NCBI RefSeq assembly: GCF_018100925.1
Contig: NZ_JAGJEH010000003.1
Span: forward strand, 558,001-622,000
Reading direction: 5' to 3'
DNA from: Pseudoalteromonas luteoviolacea
GTDB lineage: Bacteria; Pseudomonadota; Gammaproteobacteria; Enterobacterales; Alteromonadaceae
DNA length: 64,000 nucleotides
Under the pieces are notes generated by a model. It searched no databases. It was not told the origin of the DNA and saw nothing but the letters and a program-made list of their open reading frames with translations. The translations under genes were made by a program, and so were the position numbers. Shown here in pieces: positions 1 to 9,719 of the stretch. Position 1 is the stretch's first letter. Each line of letters starts with the position of its first letter.

Positions 1-1
1 A

Positions 2-640
2 ATTGGCTTCAAACGCGATACCTTCTTTTATTTACTTGGTTCATCAACACAGCTCGCTGCTGCTGAAGGCCTGCGTTCACTGCGCATGAACATGGACATC
101 TTTATTGGTGCAAGATTACTATCACCAGAGTTATTTGGTCTCTATAGTTTTGCAAAAAGTGCAGGGATTGGATTGGCAATGTCCATTAGCCAAGCGTACA
201 TCACGGCACTATACCCTTATGTATGCCAACAACAAAAAAATGCGCAAACAAATCAGTTGAACCAAAAAGTTATGTTGGTAACCACTGCTGTATCTGCCAT
301 TTTTGTTTGCCAATCCGTGTTAGTGCCAGTCTATGTGCCGTTTTTATTCTCAACTGAGTGGCAAGCGAGTTTTACCACTACCAGCTTATTGTGCCTGATT
401 GCTATCACCACTGTATGGTCAGATACCTACAGTGCCATGCTGCGTAGCAAAGGCTTATTCAAGTTAGAAACGCAGCAATGTGCGTTTTGCTTGACTGTAT
501 CGCTAATCGGTGTGCTGGCTATAGCCCCCCAGCAGCCAGACACATTTGCACTTGTTTTACTTTTAAGCAGCACCTTGTGGCTTATATTTCCAGCTATCAA
601 CGTGCTTCTTGTCAAATTCAGCGCCATCAAAGCCGCCTAA
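2..640 (+). CDS. Polysaccharide flippase (MOP/Wzx-like), 3' part
   Basis: This is the C-terminal part of an integral membrane protein of the MOP/Wzx type, which flips lipid-linked oligosaccharide units across the inner membrane. The frame is open from base 2, so the real start lies outside the window; the in-frame ATGs at 86 and 92 are internal. Several hydrophobic segments are visible, together with the conserved stretch RSLRMNMDIFIGARLLSPE (about residues 28-46 of the visible part), typical of flippases that extrude O-antigen, teichoic or exopolysaccharide units. A glycosyltransferase starts 10 bases after its stop and export genes follow, which supports a surface-polysaccharide role. The substrate cannot be told. 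Confidence 0.8.
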   Translation: MGFKRDTFFYLLGSSTQLAAAEGLRSLRMNMDIFIGARLLSPELFGLYSFAKSAGIGLAMSISQAYITALYPYVCQQQKNAQTNQLNQKVMLVTTAVSAIFVCQSVLVPVYVPFLFSTEWQASFTTTSLLCLIAITTVWSDTYSAMLRSKGLFKLETQQCAFCLTVSLIGVLAIAPQQPDTFALVLLLSSTLWLIFPAINVLLVKFSAIKAA

Positions 641-650
641 GGAGCTTGTT

Positions 651-1658
651 ATGAATACTTTAATCAATCCAACAGTTAGCGTCGTTATTCCAATGTACAA
701 CGTTGGTAAATACATAGAGCAAAGCATTAACTCGGTACTGAAACAAACTTATCAAGACTTTGAAATCCTATGTGTTGATGACGGCTGTAGTGATGACACA
801 CTGGCTAAAGTTGCACAATTCAATGACCCACGCATCCAAGTGATTCAGCAACTTAATCGCGGCTTATCTGGTGCAAGAAACACGGGGATCCGCGCTGCAA
901 AAGGTGAATACATCGCACTGCTGGACGCCGATGATTTTTGGTCTGCAAAAAAATTAGAGTTACACGTTGCGCACTTAGATAACAACCCCAAAGTAGGTGT
1001 AAGCTATTGTCCATCTTTATTTGTCGATGAAGATGGTGCGCCATTGGGTATTGGCCAATTTCCAGCGTTAAAAGAGATCACTACCAAGCAGATTTTCTGT
1101 CGCAACCCTGTTGGCAATGGCTCAGCACCCGTTATCAGAAAAGCGGTATTCGAAGCGGTCGCCTTTCAAGATGGTATGCGTGCGTGGACACAATATTTTG
1201 ATGAGGAGCTACGTCAGTCAGAAGACATTGAAATGTGGTTGAGAATGGCACTTGATACTGACTTTGAATTTGAGGGTATTTCACAGCCGCTGACTTACTA
1301 CCGAGTTAACGCATCAGGCCTGTCGTCAAACTTGCACAAACAATTTACCAGCTGGCAATATGCCGTCGATCAAAACAGAATCGGCCATGAAGCGTTTTTT
1401 AACAGGTATGCACCACTAGCTAAAGCATACCAGCTCCGCTATTTATGTCGCCGTGCAATTCAATCGAGAAATAGCACACAAGCTATAAAACTTATGCACC
1501 AAGCGCTTACTACAAATTGGCGTATTCTAAAAGAAGAGCCAAAGCGAACTTTAGTTACTTGGGCCTGCGCTTACTTGAGTGCTTTACCAGCCTGTATTTA
1601 TAACGCCATCGAAAACACCGCCATGCGTGGAGTCTCTTACATTCAAAAGTCACACTGA
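651..1658 (+). CDS. Family 2 glycosyltransferase
   Basis: This is a 335-residue GT-A fold, family 2 glycosyltransferase that probably adds a sugar to a lipid-linked surface polysaccharide at the cytoplasmic face. The N-terminus VSVVIPMYN (residues 9-17), the nucleotide-binding CVDDGCSDDT (41-50), the metal-binding DAD (92-94) and a later acidic ED motif in QSEDIEMWLRMA are all present. The frame is open upstream to 609, inside the flippase, but the ATG at 651 follows a good Shine-Dalgarno (TAAGGAG at 638-644, overlapping the flippase stop), so 651 is preferred. A strong terminator follows. The sugar donor is unknown. Confidence 0.88.
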   Translation: MNTLINPTVSVVIPMYNVGKYIEQSINSVLKQTYQDFEILCVDDGCSDDTLAKVAQFNDPRIQVIQQLNRGLSGARNTGIRAAKGEYIALLDADDFWSAKKLELHVAHLDNNPKVGVSYCPSLFVDEDGAPLGIGQFPALKEITTKQIFCRNPVGNGSAPVIRKAVFEAVAFQDGMRAWTQYFDEELRQSEDIEMWLRMALDTDFEFEGISQPLTYYRVNASGLSSNLHKQFTSWQYAVDQNRIGHEAFFNRYAPLAKAYQLRYLCRRAIQSRNSTQAIKLMHQALTTNWRILKEEPKRTLVTWACAYLSALPACIYNAIENTAMRGVSYIQKSH

Positions 1659-1690
1659 ACGACGTAAAACGGCTTCGATGCCGCTACTTA

Positions 1691-1720
1691 TAGAAAAACC
1701 AGCATTCGCTGGTTTTTCTA
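1691..1720 (+). terminator. Rho-independent terminator after the glycosyltransferase
   Basis: A perfect 13-bp inverted repeat (arms 1691-1703 and 1708-1720, loop ATTC) has an A-rich left arm and a T-rich right arm that runs into TTTT. It lies 32 bases after the glycosyltransferase stop and separates it from the export genes that follow. Confidence 0.9.
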
Positions 1721-1866
1721 TTTTGCAAACACCCCACACTGCAAATTGCAAAACACCTCTTTTTAAATGCAAAACAAAACCATAAACAACTGATCTAAAA
1801 GGATTTAGACAACTGGCCTAATTAATGCTTTATTTAAGTTAGTATCGTTTCATTAAGGAATAGACT

Positions 1867-3138
1867 ATGACAGTCACCAGCCTCAAAAATAAGCTCAGTA
1901 TATTGGCACTTTTGTGCCATATCGCGCTGATTGCTGGCTGTGCACATATTGACGGAACAACTGAGTTAGAAGATAACGACAACCGTTTCTATGGCCACCC
2001 TGATGCGCAAGGCACCGTAATTAACCCAGCACAACCAGGTACCGTATTTGCAGCTGGATTAGACTGTTCTGGTGCCAATGAGTTTGCCATTTCAAAACAG
2101 TATCGGGTAGACAGAGCCATCACCACACACCCAAACAACCAAGCGCCAGTTCCTGTACTAGGTGGGAAAGATGCAAGTTCTCTGCCGTTGAGCCCAGGCG
2201 ATCTGATCGAAATATCGATGGAATATGGTGAAGGGTTTAATGGTCGTTACATACTAGATACATCAGGGTTGCTTGAAATGCCTGTAATCGAACCTATTTT
2301 CGCTGCTGGTTTGACAACAAAACACCTGAGCGAGCGAATCGAACTCGCCCTTATTAGAGCAAACATATTCAAAGCACATACCCTAGATGTCAATATTAGA
2401 GTGCTAAATTTAGCTGCTATCGAAGTGCCTGTGTCGGGCGCTGTTTTTGAGCCGGGCCGTGTAACGATAAATGCCTCTATTCCTTCTCAGGTCCAGCAAG
2501 AGCGTCTCGCAGCATCAGGCGATCAAAGCAAAAAACGTTTGTTGTCGGAAGCAGTCAGAACAGCTTCAGGTATTCGTCCTGACGCAAAACTGGATCAAGT
2601 CATTTTAATTCGTTCTGGTTGGCAAGTTGAAGTAGACCTCACCGGTATTCTGACAGGCGAACCAGTTACTGATTATGCATTGATTGCTGGTGATCAAGTG
2701 ATTGTGCCTAGTACTGGTTGCTTTCAACCTCACTTAGTTCGACCGTCGCAAATAACACCTAAAGGTTTCCGTGTCTTTATGTCTAATTTGATCGATTCAG
2801 CAGAAAGCAATTCAAACGCAGCCATCGGGCGCTTTTCAAGTAGCTTGCCATACGGCACAAGATTGTTACAAGCGGCAGTGTCTGCAAACTGTGTGGGTGG
2901 TAAATCATATACAAATGCACCGCGCCGGGTAGTGTTAGTAAGCACCCACCCAATTACCAAGCAAACACAGGTTATCGAGCGTTCAATTGAGCAATTAATG
3001 CGTATGCCTTACAGAGATAGAATAAATCCATACGTAATGCCAAACGACGCTATTGCGTGTTACGACTCTGATATTACAAATCTTAGAGATGTAGCACAAA
3101 CAGTTTTAGATTTAGTCGCACCATTCAAGGTGTTTTAG
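1867..3138 (+). CDS. Wza-like polysaccharide export lipoprotein
   Basis: This 423-residue protein is a predicted outer-membrane lipoprotein of the Wza/polysaccharide-export family, which forms the exit channel for capsule or exopolysaccharide. A hydrophobic signal ends in the lipobox LIAGC (Cys25). A Poly_export domain starts with SPGDLIEISMEYGEGF (about residue 117) and is followed by SLBB-like segments (for example IEVPVSGAVFEPGRV near residue 190). The C-terminus carries several cysteines. The start ATG is preceded by AAGGAA. It overlaps nothing and is followed 10 bases later by the chain-length regulator, as usual for export operons. No phosphotyrosine phosphatase or kinase is encoded nearby. 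Confidence 0.85.
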   Translation: MTVTSLKNKLSILALLCHIALIAGCAHIDGTTELEDNDNRFYGHPDAQGTVINPAQPGTVFAAGLDCSGANEFAISKQYRVDRAITTHPNNQAPVPVLGGKDASSLPLSPGDLIEISMEYGEGFNGRYILDTSGLLEMPVIEPIFAAGLTTKHLSERIELALIRANIFKAHTLDVNIRVLNLAAIEVPVSGAVFEPGRVTINASIPSQVQQERLAASGDQSKKRLLSEAVRTASGIRPDAKLDQVILIRSGWQVEVDLTGILTGEPVTDYALIAGDQVIVPSTGCFQPHLVRPSQITPKGFRVFMSNLIDSAESNSNAAIGRFSSSLPYGTRLLQAAVSANCVGGKSYTNAPRRVVLVSTHPITKQTQVIERSIEQLMRMPYRDRINPYVMPNDAIACYDSDITNLRDVAQTVLDLVAPFKVF

Positions 3139-3148
3139 GAGGTGTATC

Positions 3149-4549
3149 ATGGGTACAGCACTTCAAGTCACAACGCCATACAGTCGCTTTAGAGCAACCA
3201 TTTATCGTTGGCTGCACAGACCATATCTAGCTGCATGTGCGATTAGCTATGTTGTTATCACACTGTTGGTAATTGCCTATTTGCAAAAAGCACCGACCTA
3301 TAAAAGCGATTTTGATATTGTTTTGCCTGGCACCGGAGCCAACAGCCAAGTAAACATTGACGAAGTTGGTCAGGTTGTATCGTCAACCAGTGCACCGTTT
3401 GGCAAAGGCTACAATCCGCGTGTCAATTATAAAGAAATGATCAAAAGCCGTAATCTGCTAGACAATGCAGCAAAGACGCTTAACTTGACAGCACACGAAT
3501 TTGGCAGCCCAAAAGTACGTTTAACAGAGCAAACATCTATCCTGAATATTGAAACAACAGGTAAGTCCGCGATGCTTGCCCAAAACAAAGCATGGGCAAT
3601 TTATGATGCACTGCAAGCACAACTAGACCACCTTCGTGCCGATGAAGTAAAACGTCGCGACGAGAGTATCAAAGCAGTACTCGATCAGTATCGTGAAAGA
3701 CTCAATGCCACCCGTAATAACATCATTGACTTTCAACAGCGCTCATTAATTGTATCTGCTGAGCAATTGCAAAGAGAGACTGCAACCCTGTCTTCAATCA
3801 AAGAGAAGATGGTGATGATCCAAGCTGAAATCGGCCAAGGTGAAGACTACGTGAGTCAATTGAGTGTTGATTTAGGTGTATCACCGGCAATGGCAGGTCA
3901 AGCATTTGTATTACAGTCAGATAGTGAGTTTCGCGGCTATCTGTCTGAGCTAACCTCCAGTGCCTCTCAATTAAGCGAATACCGCTCACGCTGGGGCGAT
4001 GGACATCCTAAAGTGAAAGCTGAATTTGCACGTTTTGAGCATTCAAAACAGTCACTTAGAAATCGTTCACAAGGCTTGGTCGGCCCAAATGCTGCGCACA
4101 TTTTTACCACGCTGGATTTAAAAAACAATCCAAAACGCGCGCAACTTTTTGCAGATTTAATCAATGCATATGCGGTCAAAAAAGGCAAAGAAGCAAAATT
4201 TGTTGAACTAGACCAAGCGCAAACACTGTTGAACGAGAAAATTAAGATTTATGCGCGAGAAGCAGCTGAACTTGAACGCCTACAGCGTGAATTTGATTTG
4301 GCCGAAGCGGTATTTACTTCTGCAGCAGCGCGCCTAGAAGCAAGCAAAGCCGACGTATTCGCTTCCTACCCGATTGTTCAGCTAATGACACCGCCTTCGC
4401 TGGCATTTAAAGCTGTCAGCCCGAAAAAAGGCCTTGCTGTTGCAGCAGCCCTTTTTGCAATGATTTTCACATCTCTTGCTATATTTATGGTCAACAAGCG
4501 CAGAGAGATCGTGGCGCTGGTCGTTGATAAACCAAAGGCAAAAGGATAA
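3149..4549 (+). CDS. Polysaccharide chain-length determinant (Wzz/GumC-like)
   Basis: This 466-residue inner-membrane protein has the layout of a polysaccharide co-polymerase: a short cytoplasmic N-terminus, a membrane segment at about 28-46, a long periplasmic helical region (about 160-410) and a second membrane segment at about 428-447. It sets chain length and contacts the Wza-type exporter. There is no C-terminal tyrosine-kinase domain with Walker motifs, so it is of the kinase-less type. The start has a strong Shine-Dalgarno (TAGGAGGTG, 3136-3144), which overlaps the stop of the upstream gene. The next gene starts 3 bases after its stop, so the three genes are probably co-transcribed. 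Confidence 0.82.
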   Translation: MGTALQVTTPYSRFRATIYRWLHRPYLAACAISYVVITLLVIAYLQKAPTYKSDFDIVLPGTGANSQVNIDEVGQVVSSTSAPFGKGYNPRVNYKEMIKSRNLLDNAAKTLNLTAHEFGSPKVRLTEQTSILNIETTGKSAMLAQNKAWAIYDALQAQLDHLRADEVKRRDESIKAVLDQYRERLNATRNNIIDFQQRSLIVSAEQLQRETATLSSIKEKMVMIQAEIGQGEDYVSQLSVDLGVSPAMAGQAFVLQSDSEFRGYLSELTSSASQLSEYRSRWGDGHPKVKAEFARFEHSKQSLRNRSQGLVGPNAAHIFTTLDLKNNPKRAQLFADLINAYAVKKGKEAKFVELDQAQTLLNEKIKIYAREAAELERLQREFDLAEAVFTSAAARLEASKADVFASYPIVQLMTPPSLAFKAVSPKKGLAVAAALFAMIFTSLAIFMVNKRREIVALVVDKPKAKG

Positions 4550-4552
4550 TGC

Positions 4553-5890
4553 ATGCTGCTACTATCGGCATTGCCCGGTGAAAAAAAAGAGTTTGTCAGC
4601 TCAGAGGAATTTGTCGTCTGGGCTGGCCTTGTACTGACCTACCCTTCTTTTTTAACTGGCACTTTGTATGTGCTTGGTTCCGTGATCGGTTGGCTGTTAT
4701 TCGCTATGGTGATCACCCGCCTCTATGTAGAAGTTGATAAAAAGCACGCCACAATAAACCCGATGGTATGGCTTTGGATAGTCGCTATGCTGGTGATGCT
4801 GGTGGCACTCATTATCGCCCACTTCAACTGGTCTTTGGGCATCGGAAAAACCATCAAGTCCTCCATTGGGTGGATGAAAGGTTGGGCTCTGCTTGCGCTC
4901 TTTCCATTGATTGGCAACCTTATTCAAATTCGAAAAGAAGTGATTGTTCGCGCCGTATGCATTATTGGAATACAAACCTTTATCTTCGCTGTCGTCTCTT
5001 TCATTTTTTATTTAGGCCGACTTCCTGGCGATATTTTTCTCTCGCCATTAAAAGTCATTGGGGGTCCTGGGGAAAGCTTTTTTATGGTCAGCTTTTACGG
5101 GATAAACCCAGAAACCGGAGCTGGTAGATGGCGCTTCTTCACGCCTTGGGCACCCGCTGCTGGGTTTATGGCCTGTATCTATCTGGTGTTCTGCCTTCAA
5201 GAGCAAAATGCGCGCATTCGCCGCTGGGCAATCGCAGGCTGCTGGGCCATGCTGCTTCTCTCTCAATCTCGTGCTGGTATCGCAATATTTATCATGCTTT
5301 TTCCCATGGTGATGTTTAGCGACAAATTTAAAGAGCCTTGGTTTTTATTTTTACTTGGTTTTTTTATCCCCGCTATTTTGTTACTCGGAGAACCGGTTTA
5401 TCAATGGATCATGGATTCCTATGAAGCGGTAAAACAGCAGCGACCGGGCTCAACGCGGGTTCGCCAAGCATTAGCTAATATTGCTATTCAGCGCTGGGAA
5501 GCTGAAGCACCAATTTGGGGGCATGGCATTGTTGAACGCGGGCCTAAACTGGTTGAGAGAATGCCCATTGGTTCCCATCACAGCTGGTATGGCCTATTAT
5601 TTGTTAAAGGGATCGTAGGCGCGATAGCACTTGCGGTCCCTATGGCCATTACCTTTGTATATTTTTTATGGAAGTCACAAGACTCTAAAACCGCACAAAC
5701 TGCATTGTGTTTAATGACCGTGTTTATCTGCTACAGTTTTTTTGAGAATCTAGAGATCCTATCTTTTTTATACTGGCCAGCCCTACTATGGTTTGGCCTA
5801 GTTTTTAAAGGAGAAAAAGCGTATCGCGCATCTAGGCGTAAAAAAAGGCAGATAGAGTATTTTCCAAATAGACGCGCAGGCCGCAAATAA
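4553..5890 (+). CDS. Wzy/O-antigen ligase-like membrane protein
   Basis: This is a 445-residue polytopic membrane protein with about ten hydrophobic segments. The region GHGIVERGPKLVERMPIGSH followed by HSWYGLLFVKG (about residues 323-352) looks like the periplasmic loop of the Wzy_C superfamily, which contains O-antigen polymerases and ligases. It would join polysaccharide units or transfer the finished chain to an acceptor in the periplasm. The start is three bases after the chain-length gene, with AAAGGA just upstream. The C-terminal tail is very basic (RRKKRQ). Polymerase and ligase cannot be separated from sequence alone; the neighbouring chain-length regulator favours polymerase. Confidence 0.75.
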   Translation: MLLLSALPGEKKEFVSSEEFVVWAGLVLTYPSFLTGTLYVLGSVIGWLLFAMVITRLYVEVDKKHATINPMVWLWIVAMLVMLVALIIAHFNWSLGIGKTIKSSIGWMKGWALLALFPLIGNLIQIRKEVIVRAVCIIGIQTFIFAVVSFIFYLGRLPGDIFLSPLKVIGGPGESFFMVSFYGINPETGAGRWRFFTPWAPAAGFMACIYLVFCLQEQNARIRRWAIAGCWAMLLLSQSRAGIAIFIMLFPMVMFSDKFKEPWFLFLLGFFIPAILLLGEPVYQWIMDSYEAVKQQRPGSTRVRQALANIAIQRWEAEAPIWGHGIVERGPKLVERMPIGSHHSWYGLLFVKGIVGAIALAVPMAITFVYFLWKSQDSKTAQTALCLMTVFICYSFFENLEILSFLYWPALLWFGLVFKGEKAYRASRRKKRQIEYFPNRRAGRK

Positions 5891-5896
5891 CCTAAT

Positions 5897-6703
5897 TTAT
5901 GCGGCTACTGAACCATTAACCGGTGTGCCACTGTGAAACTTAAAGTCTTCATCCGGTGAGTCTATCAATGCATTTTCAATGATTTTTAATTCAGCGATGC
6001 GTGCAGCAACATCGAAACGCTTAGGATCAGTTGCCTGTGCAACTTGCTCAGCCAATTCAATATAATCTTGGTAATGGCGTGCTTCAGAACGCAACAATGA
6101 GACATAAAAGCGCGCCAATTCATCGTCTAAAAATGGTGCTAATTTAGCAAACCGTTCGCAAGAACGCGCTTCAATAAAAGCACCTATGATCAGTTTGTCG
6201 ATTAAAGCAGCTGGCTCAAATGTGCGCACATGTTTTATCATGCCCGCTGCATATCGAGATGCGTTTAAACTTTGTACACGCAGCCCCCTTTGCTGAATAA
6301 TTTCTAGAACTTGCTCAAAGTGATGAAGCTCTTCTTTGATTAAACGCACCATTTTTTCAAGGATATCTTGGTTATAGGCAAATTCAGGTTTTGCTGTCAG
6401 GCTGCCAATTAACTCGTTTTTACTGGCTGAAAATTTACCATCCCCCACCTTACGATATACAAAATCCTCGTAGGGCTTCACCCAACCAAGCAAGGTTTTT
6501 GCAGATTCATTATCAACCGCATATTTTCGGATCAAAAAAGCTGCACTTTGTGCTGCTTTTAATTCGCAATGCATATGATCAACAAGTAATCGCTGCAAGT
6601 TTTCTGGTTTTTTAGCCTCGTCTATCCAGCTATCCGGCGTACAGGTGCCCAAGAAATCGTATATAGGAGCAAGCAGCTCAGCGTATTTGTCTAACATCAT
6701 CAT
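5897..6703 (-). CDS. miaE: tRNA 2-methylthio-N6-isopentenyl-adenosine-37 hydroxylase
   Basis: MiaE is a non-haem di-iron monooxygenase that hydroxylates the isopentenyl side chain of ms2i6A37 in tRNAs reading codons that begin with U. The ferritin-like iron ligands are visible as Glu/His clusters: HCELKAA, EELHHFEQV, EARSCERF and SEARHYQDYIELAEQ. The length (268-269 residues) is close to the family norm. Translation may begin at any of three consecutive ATGs (6703, 6700, 6697) or at a TTG just upstream; none has a clear Shine-Dalgarno, and the first ATG is used here. It converges on the polysaccharide operon with a 6-base gap. Confidence 0.93.
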   Translation of the reverse strand: MMMLDKYAELLAPIYDFLGTCTPDSWIDEAKKPENLQRLLVDHMHCELKAAQSAAFLIRKYAVDNESAKTLLGWVKPYEDFVYRKVGDGKFSASKNELIGSLTAKPEFAYNQDILEKMVRLIKEELHHFEQVLEIIQQRGLRVQSLNASRYAAGMIKHVRTFEPAALIDKLIIGAFIEARSCERFAKLAPFLDDELARFYVSLLRSEARHYQDYIELAEQVAQATDPKRFDVAARIAELKIIENALIDSPDEDFKFHSGTPVNGSVAA

Positions 6704-6828
6704 CAAAGTTTATCGAACTAATGCCCTATTCTACCACACACCCCGCATAGCGCTCTATCTTGACGCTCTGCAATTGCTCAATCTTGATTAATTGGGATCA
6801 AACAAACAAGTCATTTAACTCGAGTTTC

Positions 6829-6857
6829 TTGACAAAATTTAACCAATATTTCATATG
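6829..6857 (+). promoter_or_regulatory. Probable sigma70 promoter of the Yip1-family gene
   Basis: A consensus -35 box TTGACA (6829-6834) is followed after 17 bases by CATATG (6852-6857), a modest -10 box. The surrounding sequence is AT-rich and the gene begins about 50 bases downstream. The -35 box is convincing and the -10 box is not. Confidence 0.45.
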
Positions 6858-6906
6858 TTAATTGAAGTAGTGTAAAAAACACCCAAAAATTAAAGAGAGG
6901 CTTTGT

Positions 6907-7506
6907 ATGATTTTAAACCATTTGTGGGGGCTCTATGCGCACCCAATCGAGGAATGGCAAACGATTGACAATCATCATGAAAATGCCACGTTTAGTCTAT
7001 CCCATATGGTATTGATAGCGCTTATTCCAAGTATCATGGGGTATATTTCTTCGGTTCATTTAGGCTGGAAAATAGGCACGGGTGACGCAGTTTATCTCAC
7101 ACATGACAGTGCCTTGTTGATTGCCATAGCCATGTATTTTGCCCTGATCATTGGCGTATTTGCACTTGCTTACTTAGCTCACTGGATGGCGGTGACTTTT
7201 GGTGCTGCGCCAACCTTTACACAAACATTAGAATTAGCAGCATATACTTCAACACCACTCTTTATGTCTGCAATTGCAGCCTTTTATCCCGAACTGTGGT
7301 TTGTAGTCAGTGTTGGCATAGCCTCTGTCGCTTATTCTGTCTACTTGCTTTATACAGGCGTGCCTATTCTAATGCATATACCTGAGGAACGCGGTTTTAT
7401 CTATGCAAGCTCGATGGTGACGTGTGGGCTTATTTTATTAGTTATCATTTTGGCTGCCACAGCGATTTTATGGACGAATGGCATAATTAGCCCTACATTT
7501 ACTTAG
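6907..7506 (+). CDS. Yip1-family inner-membrane protein
   Basis: This 199-residue protein has about five hydrophobic segments and the usual bacterial Yip1/YohC layout: an N-terminal WGLYAHPIEEWQTI motif (tryptophan, then a P-x-x-E-W segment) followed by a bundle of membrane helices. Its function is not established in bacteria. The start is preceded by AGAGAGG at 6893-6899. It stands alone between miaE and purF and ends before a strong bidirectional terminator. Family membership is fairly secure; no biochemical role can be given. Confidence 0.75.
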   Translation: MILNHLWGLYAHPIEEWQTIDNHHENATFSLSHMVLIALIPSIMGYISSVHLGWKIGTGDAVYLTHDSALLIAIAMYFALIIGVFALAYLAHWMAVTFGAAPTFTQTLELAAYTSTPLFMSAIAAFYPELWFVVSVGIASVAYSVYLLYTGVPILMHIPEERGFIYASSMVTCGLILLVIILAATAILWTNGIISPTFT

Positions 7507-7561
7507 GGGAGCGTTGTGATTGACGCTTTCTTTGCTTTTATCCTAAAAACGAAATCAAACT

Positions 7562-7593
7562 AAAAGGGCGATGGTATCAACCATCGCCCTTTT
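7562..7593. terminator. Bidirectional terminator between the Yip1 gene and purF
   Basis: A perfect 14-bp stem (7562-7575 / 7580-7593, loop ATCA) with a GC-rich core and A/T tracts on both sides lies between two convergent genes, so it can serve both strands. Confidence 0.92.
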
Positions 7594-7618
7594 TTACATA
7601 CTCAATGTGAAGCAAAGG

Positions 7619-9145
7619 TTACTCGCCTTCACCTGTCTCCTGATTATGTAATTCAAGACTTGCAGACATTGCCTTTTCTCGCGTCGACTTGGCTGAGTCA
7701 TTTCTCAACGCATCAACACGATTTAAGTATTCTTGGTCCACGTCACCAGTAATATATTGGCCATCAAAAACTGATGTCTCGAATTGACTGATCTCTGGGT
7801 TTTCAATGCGAACCGCAGCGATCAAATCTTCGATTGATTGATAAATTAAGCCGTCAGAACCAATGCTCGCATTGATGTCTTCTAACTCTCGACCATGAGC
7901 AATCAGCTCAGATGCCGATGGCATATCGATGCCATATACATTCGGGAAACGCACTTCCGGCGCCGCAGATGCAAAGTACACATTCTTTGCTCCTGCTTCT
8001 CTAGCCATTTCTACGATTTGCGCAGAAGTTGTACCGCGTACAATCGAATCATCAACAAGCAGTACATTCTTGCCAACAAACTCTCGATCGATTGCATTTA
8101 GCTTTCGACGTACAGACTTTTTACGCTGCTCTTGCCCTGGCATGATGAAGGTACGGCCGATATAGCGGTTTTTCACGAAACCTTGGCGATATGGCAGCTC
8201 TAACACGGATGCAATTTCCAGCGCAATATCACATGACGTTTCAGGAATTGGGATAACTACATCGATGTCTTTATCCGCCCACTCACGCTGGATCTTTTCA
8301 CCCAGCTTAGTACCCATGTTTACACGTGACGCGTATACCGACATATTATCGATGGTAGAATCAGGACGTGCAAAATATACAAACTCAAATATACATGGTG
8401 CCAACATTGTTTTATCAGCGCACATTTTTGAGAAGAACTGTCCATTTTCTGTCACGTAAATTGCTTCGCCTGGCGCCACATCACGTACAAAGTCGAAACC
8501 ATCTATCGCGAGTGCAACACTTTCTGAGGCGAACATGTACTCTGTGCCATTATCAGTATCACGTTTGCCAAATACCAACGGACGTATACCGTGCGGGTCA
8601 CGAAATGCCAACATTCCATGGCCAATGATCATCGCGATGCTTGCATAACCACCTGAGCTCTGCTCGTTTACAGCTGCAATAGCGGTGAACATATCGTCTG
8701 CATCAAGCTTCATTTTATCGCTGCGACCCAGCTCATAGGCAAGGATATTTAACAGGATCTCTGAATCCGATGTCGTATTTACATGTCGTCTAGCCTTGGT
8801 AAATAAACGCTCTTTCAACTCGGCAGCATTGGTTAGGTTACCATTGTGTGCTAAAGAAATACCAAAAGGAGAGTTTACGTAGAAAGGCTGCGCTTCTGCT
8901 GAGCTAGAAGAACCAGCCGTTGGATAGCGCACATGACCAATGCCAATATTGCCCTGTAGTCGTTTCATGTGACGCGTATGGAACACGTCCTTAACCAAGC
9001 CGTTCGCTTTGCGAAGGCTAAACGTATTGTTGTCAATGGTAATGATGCCTGCAGCATCTTGACCGCGGTGTTGCAAAACAGTTAAGCCGTCATACAATGC
9101 CTGATTAACAGGTGATGTTCCGACTATCCCAACGATACCACACAT
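7619..9145 (-). CDS. purF: Amidophosphoribosyltransferase
   Basis: PurF makes 5-phosphoribosylamine from PRPP and glutamine, the first committed step of purine synthesis. The N-terminal glutaminase begins MCGIVGIVG with the nucleophile Cys2 exposed after Met removal. The PRPP-binding loop [14 protein letters not shown] sits in the C-terminal phosphoribosyltransferase domain. Length 508 residues matches the E. coli type. The start has GAGGA just upstream. It follows cvpA with an 18-base gap, the conserved cvpA-purF order, and is last in the block before a bidirectional terminator. No PurR-like palindrome was recognised upstream of cvpA or purF. Confidence 0.98.
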   Translation of the reverse strand: MCGIVGIVGTSPVNQALYDGLTVLQHRGQDAAGIITIDNNTFSLRKANGLVKDVFHTRHMKRLQGNIGIGHVRYPTAGSSSSAEAQPFYVNSPFGISLAHNGNLTNAAELKERLFTKARRHVNTTSDSEILLNILAYELGRSDKMKLDADDMFTAIAAVNEQSSGGYASIAMIIGHGMLAFRDPHGIRPLVFGKRDTDNGTEYMFASESVALAIDGFDFVRDVAPGEAIYVTENGQFFSKMCADKTMLAPCIFEFVYFARPDSTIDNMSVYASRVNMGTKLGEKIQREWADKDIDVVIPIPETSCDIALEIASVLELPYRQGFVKNRYIGRTFIMPGQEQRKKSVRRKLNAIDREFVGKNVLLVDDSIVRGTTSAQIVEMAREAGAKNVYFASAAPEVRFPNVYGIDMPSASELIAHGRELEDINASIGSDGLIYQSIEDLIAAVRIENPEISQFETSVFDGQYITGDVDQEYLNRVDALRNDSAKSTREKAMSASLELHNQETGEGE

Positions 9146-9163
9146 TAAAAAATTCCTCGCCGA

Positions 9164-9658
9164 TTAACGGTTTGCTGAATTTAAAAAGCTCGAATTATTT
9201 TCCAAATATGAAAAAAACCATTCAATAACAAATCCAAATTCAGGGATTACTACCGATGACTTCCACCAATCTGTATCTGGGGCTTTAGTGAAAGCATCGA
9301 GAAAAAACAACAGGGCGCTGACTACTAGCACGCCACGCATCGCACCAAATAAGATGCCAACAATACGATCTGTGCCAGACAATCCGGTACGCTGTACCAG
9401 CTCGCCCAATATAAAATTAACCAATCCACCTAATACCAGCGTTGCGACAAATAGTATGGCTATTGCTGCTGCGTTTCTCAAAAGGGGTTCTGAAACAAAG
9501 GTAAGGAAAGTGGATAGATATTGATAAAATAGACTGGATATAAAGAATGCGCCAACCCAAACTACAAGGGACATAGCTTCTTTTACAAAGCCGCGTATCA
9601 GGCCAAAAAAGGTAGAAATACCGACAACTGTAAATATGGCGTAATCAACCCAAATCAT
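9164..9658 (-). CDS. cvpA: CvpA family membrane protein
   Basis: CvpA is a small inner-membrane protein named for colicin V production. Its molecular role is still unclear, although it is almost always found just upstream of purF. Four hydrophobic segments are visible, and the characteristic segment [20 protein letters not shown] (residues about 86-105) matches the family. The ATG at 9658 gives MIWVDYAI, which aligns with the E. coli start MVWIDYAI; an upstream TTG at 9670 is less likely. Neither has a clear Shine-Dalgarno. Confidence 0.93.
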   Translation of the reverse strand: MIWVDYAIFTVVGISTFFGLIRGFVKEAMSLVVWVGAFFISSLFYQYLSTFLTFVSEPLLRNAAAIAILFVATLVLGGLVNFILGELVQRTGLSGTDRIVGILFGAMRGVLVVSALLFFLDAFTKAPDTDWWKSSVVIPEFGFVIEWFFSYLENNSSFLNSANR

Positions 9659-9719
9659 AATAACCAACAAGTCGTTAATTTTGGGCGCATTTTATAAGAC
9701 ACGCCCTAGAATTGCCAGA

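Noticed and set aside
1579..1785. Short open frame overlapping the end of the glycosyltransferase
   Set aside because: It runs through the terminator hairpin, has no ribosome site and overlaps a well-supported gene.
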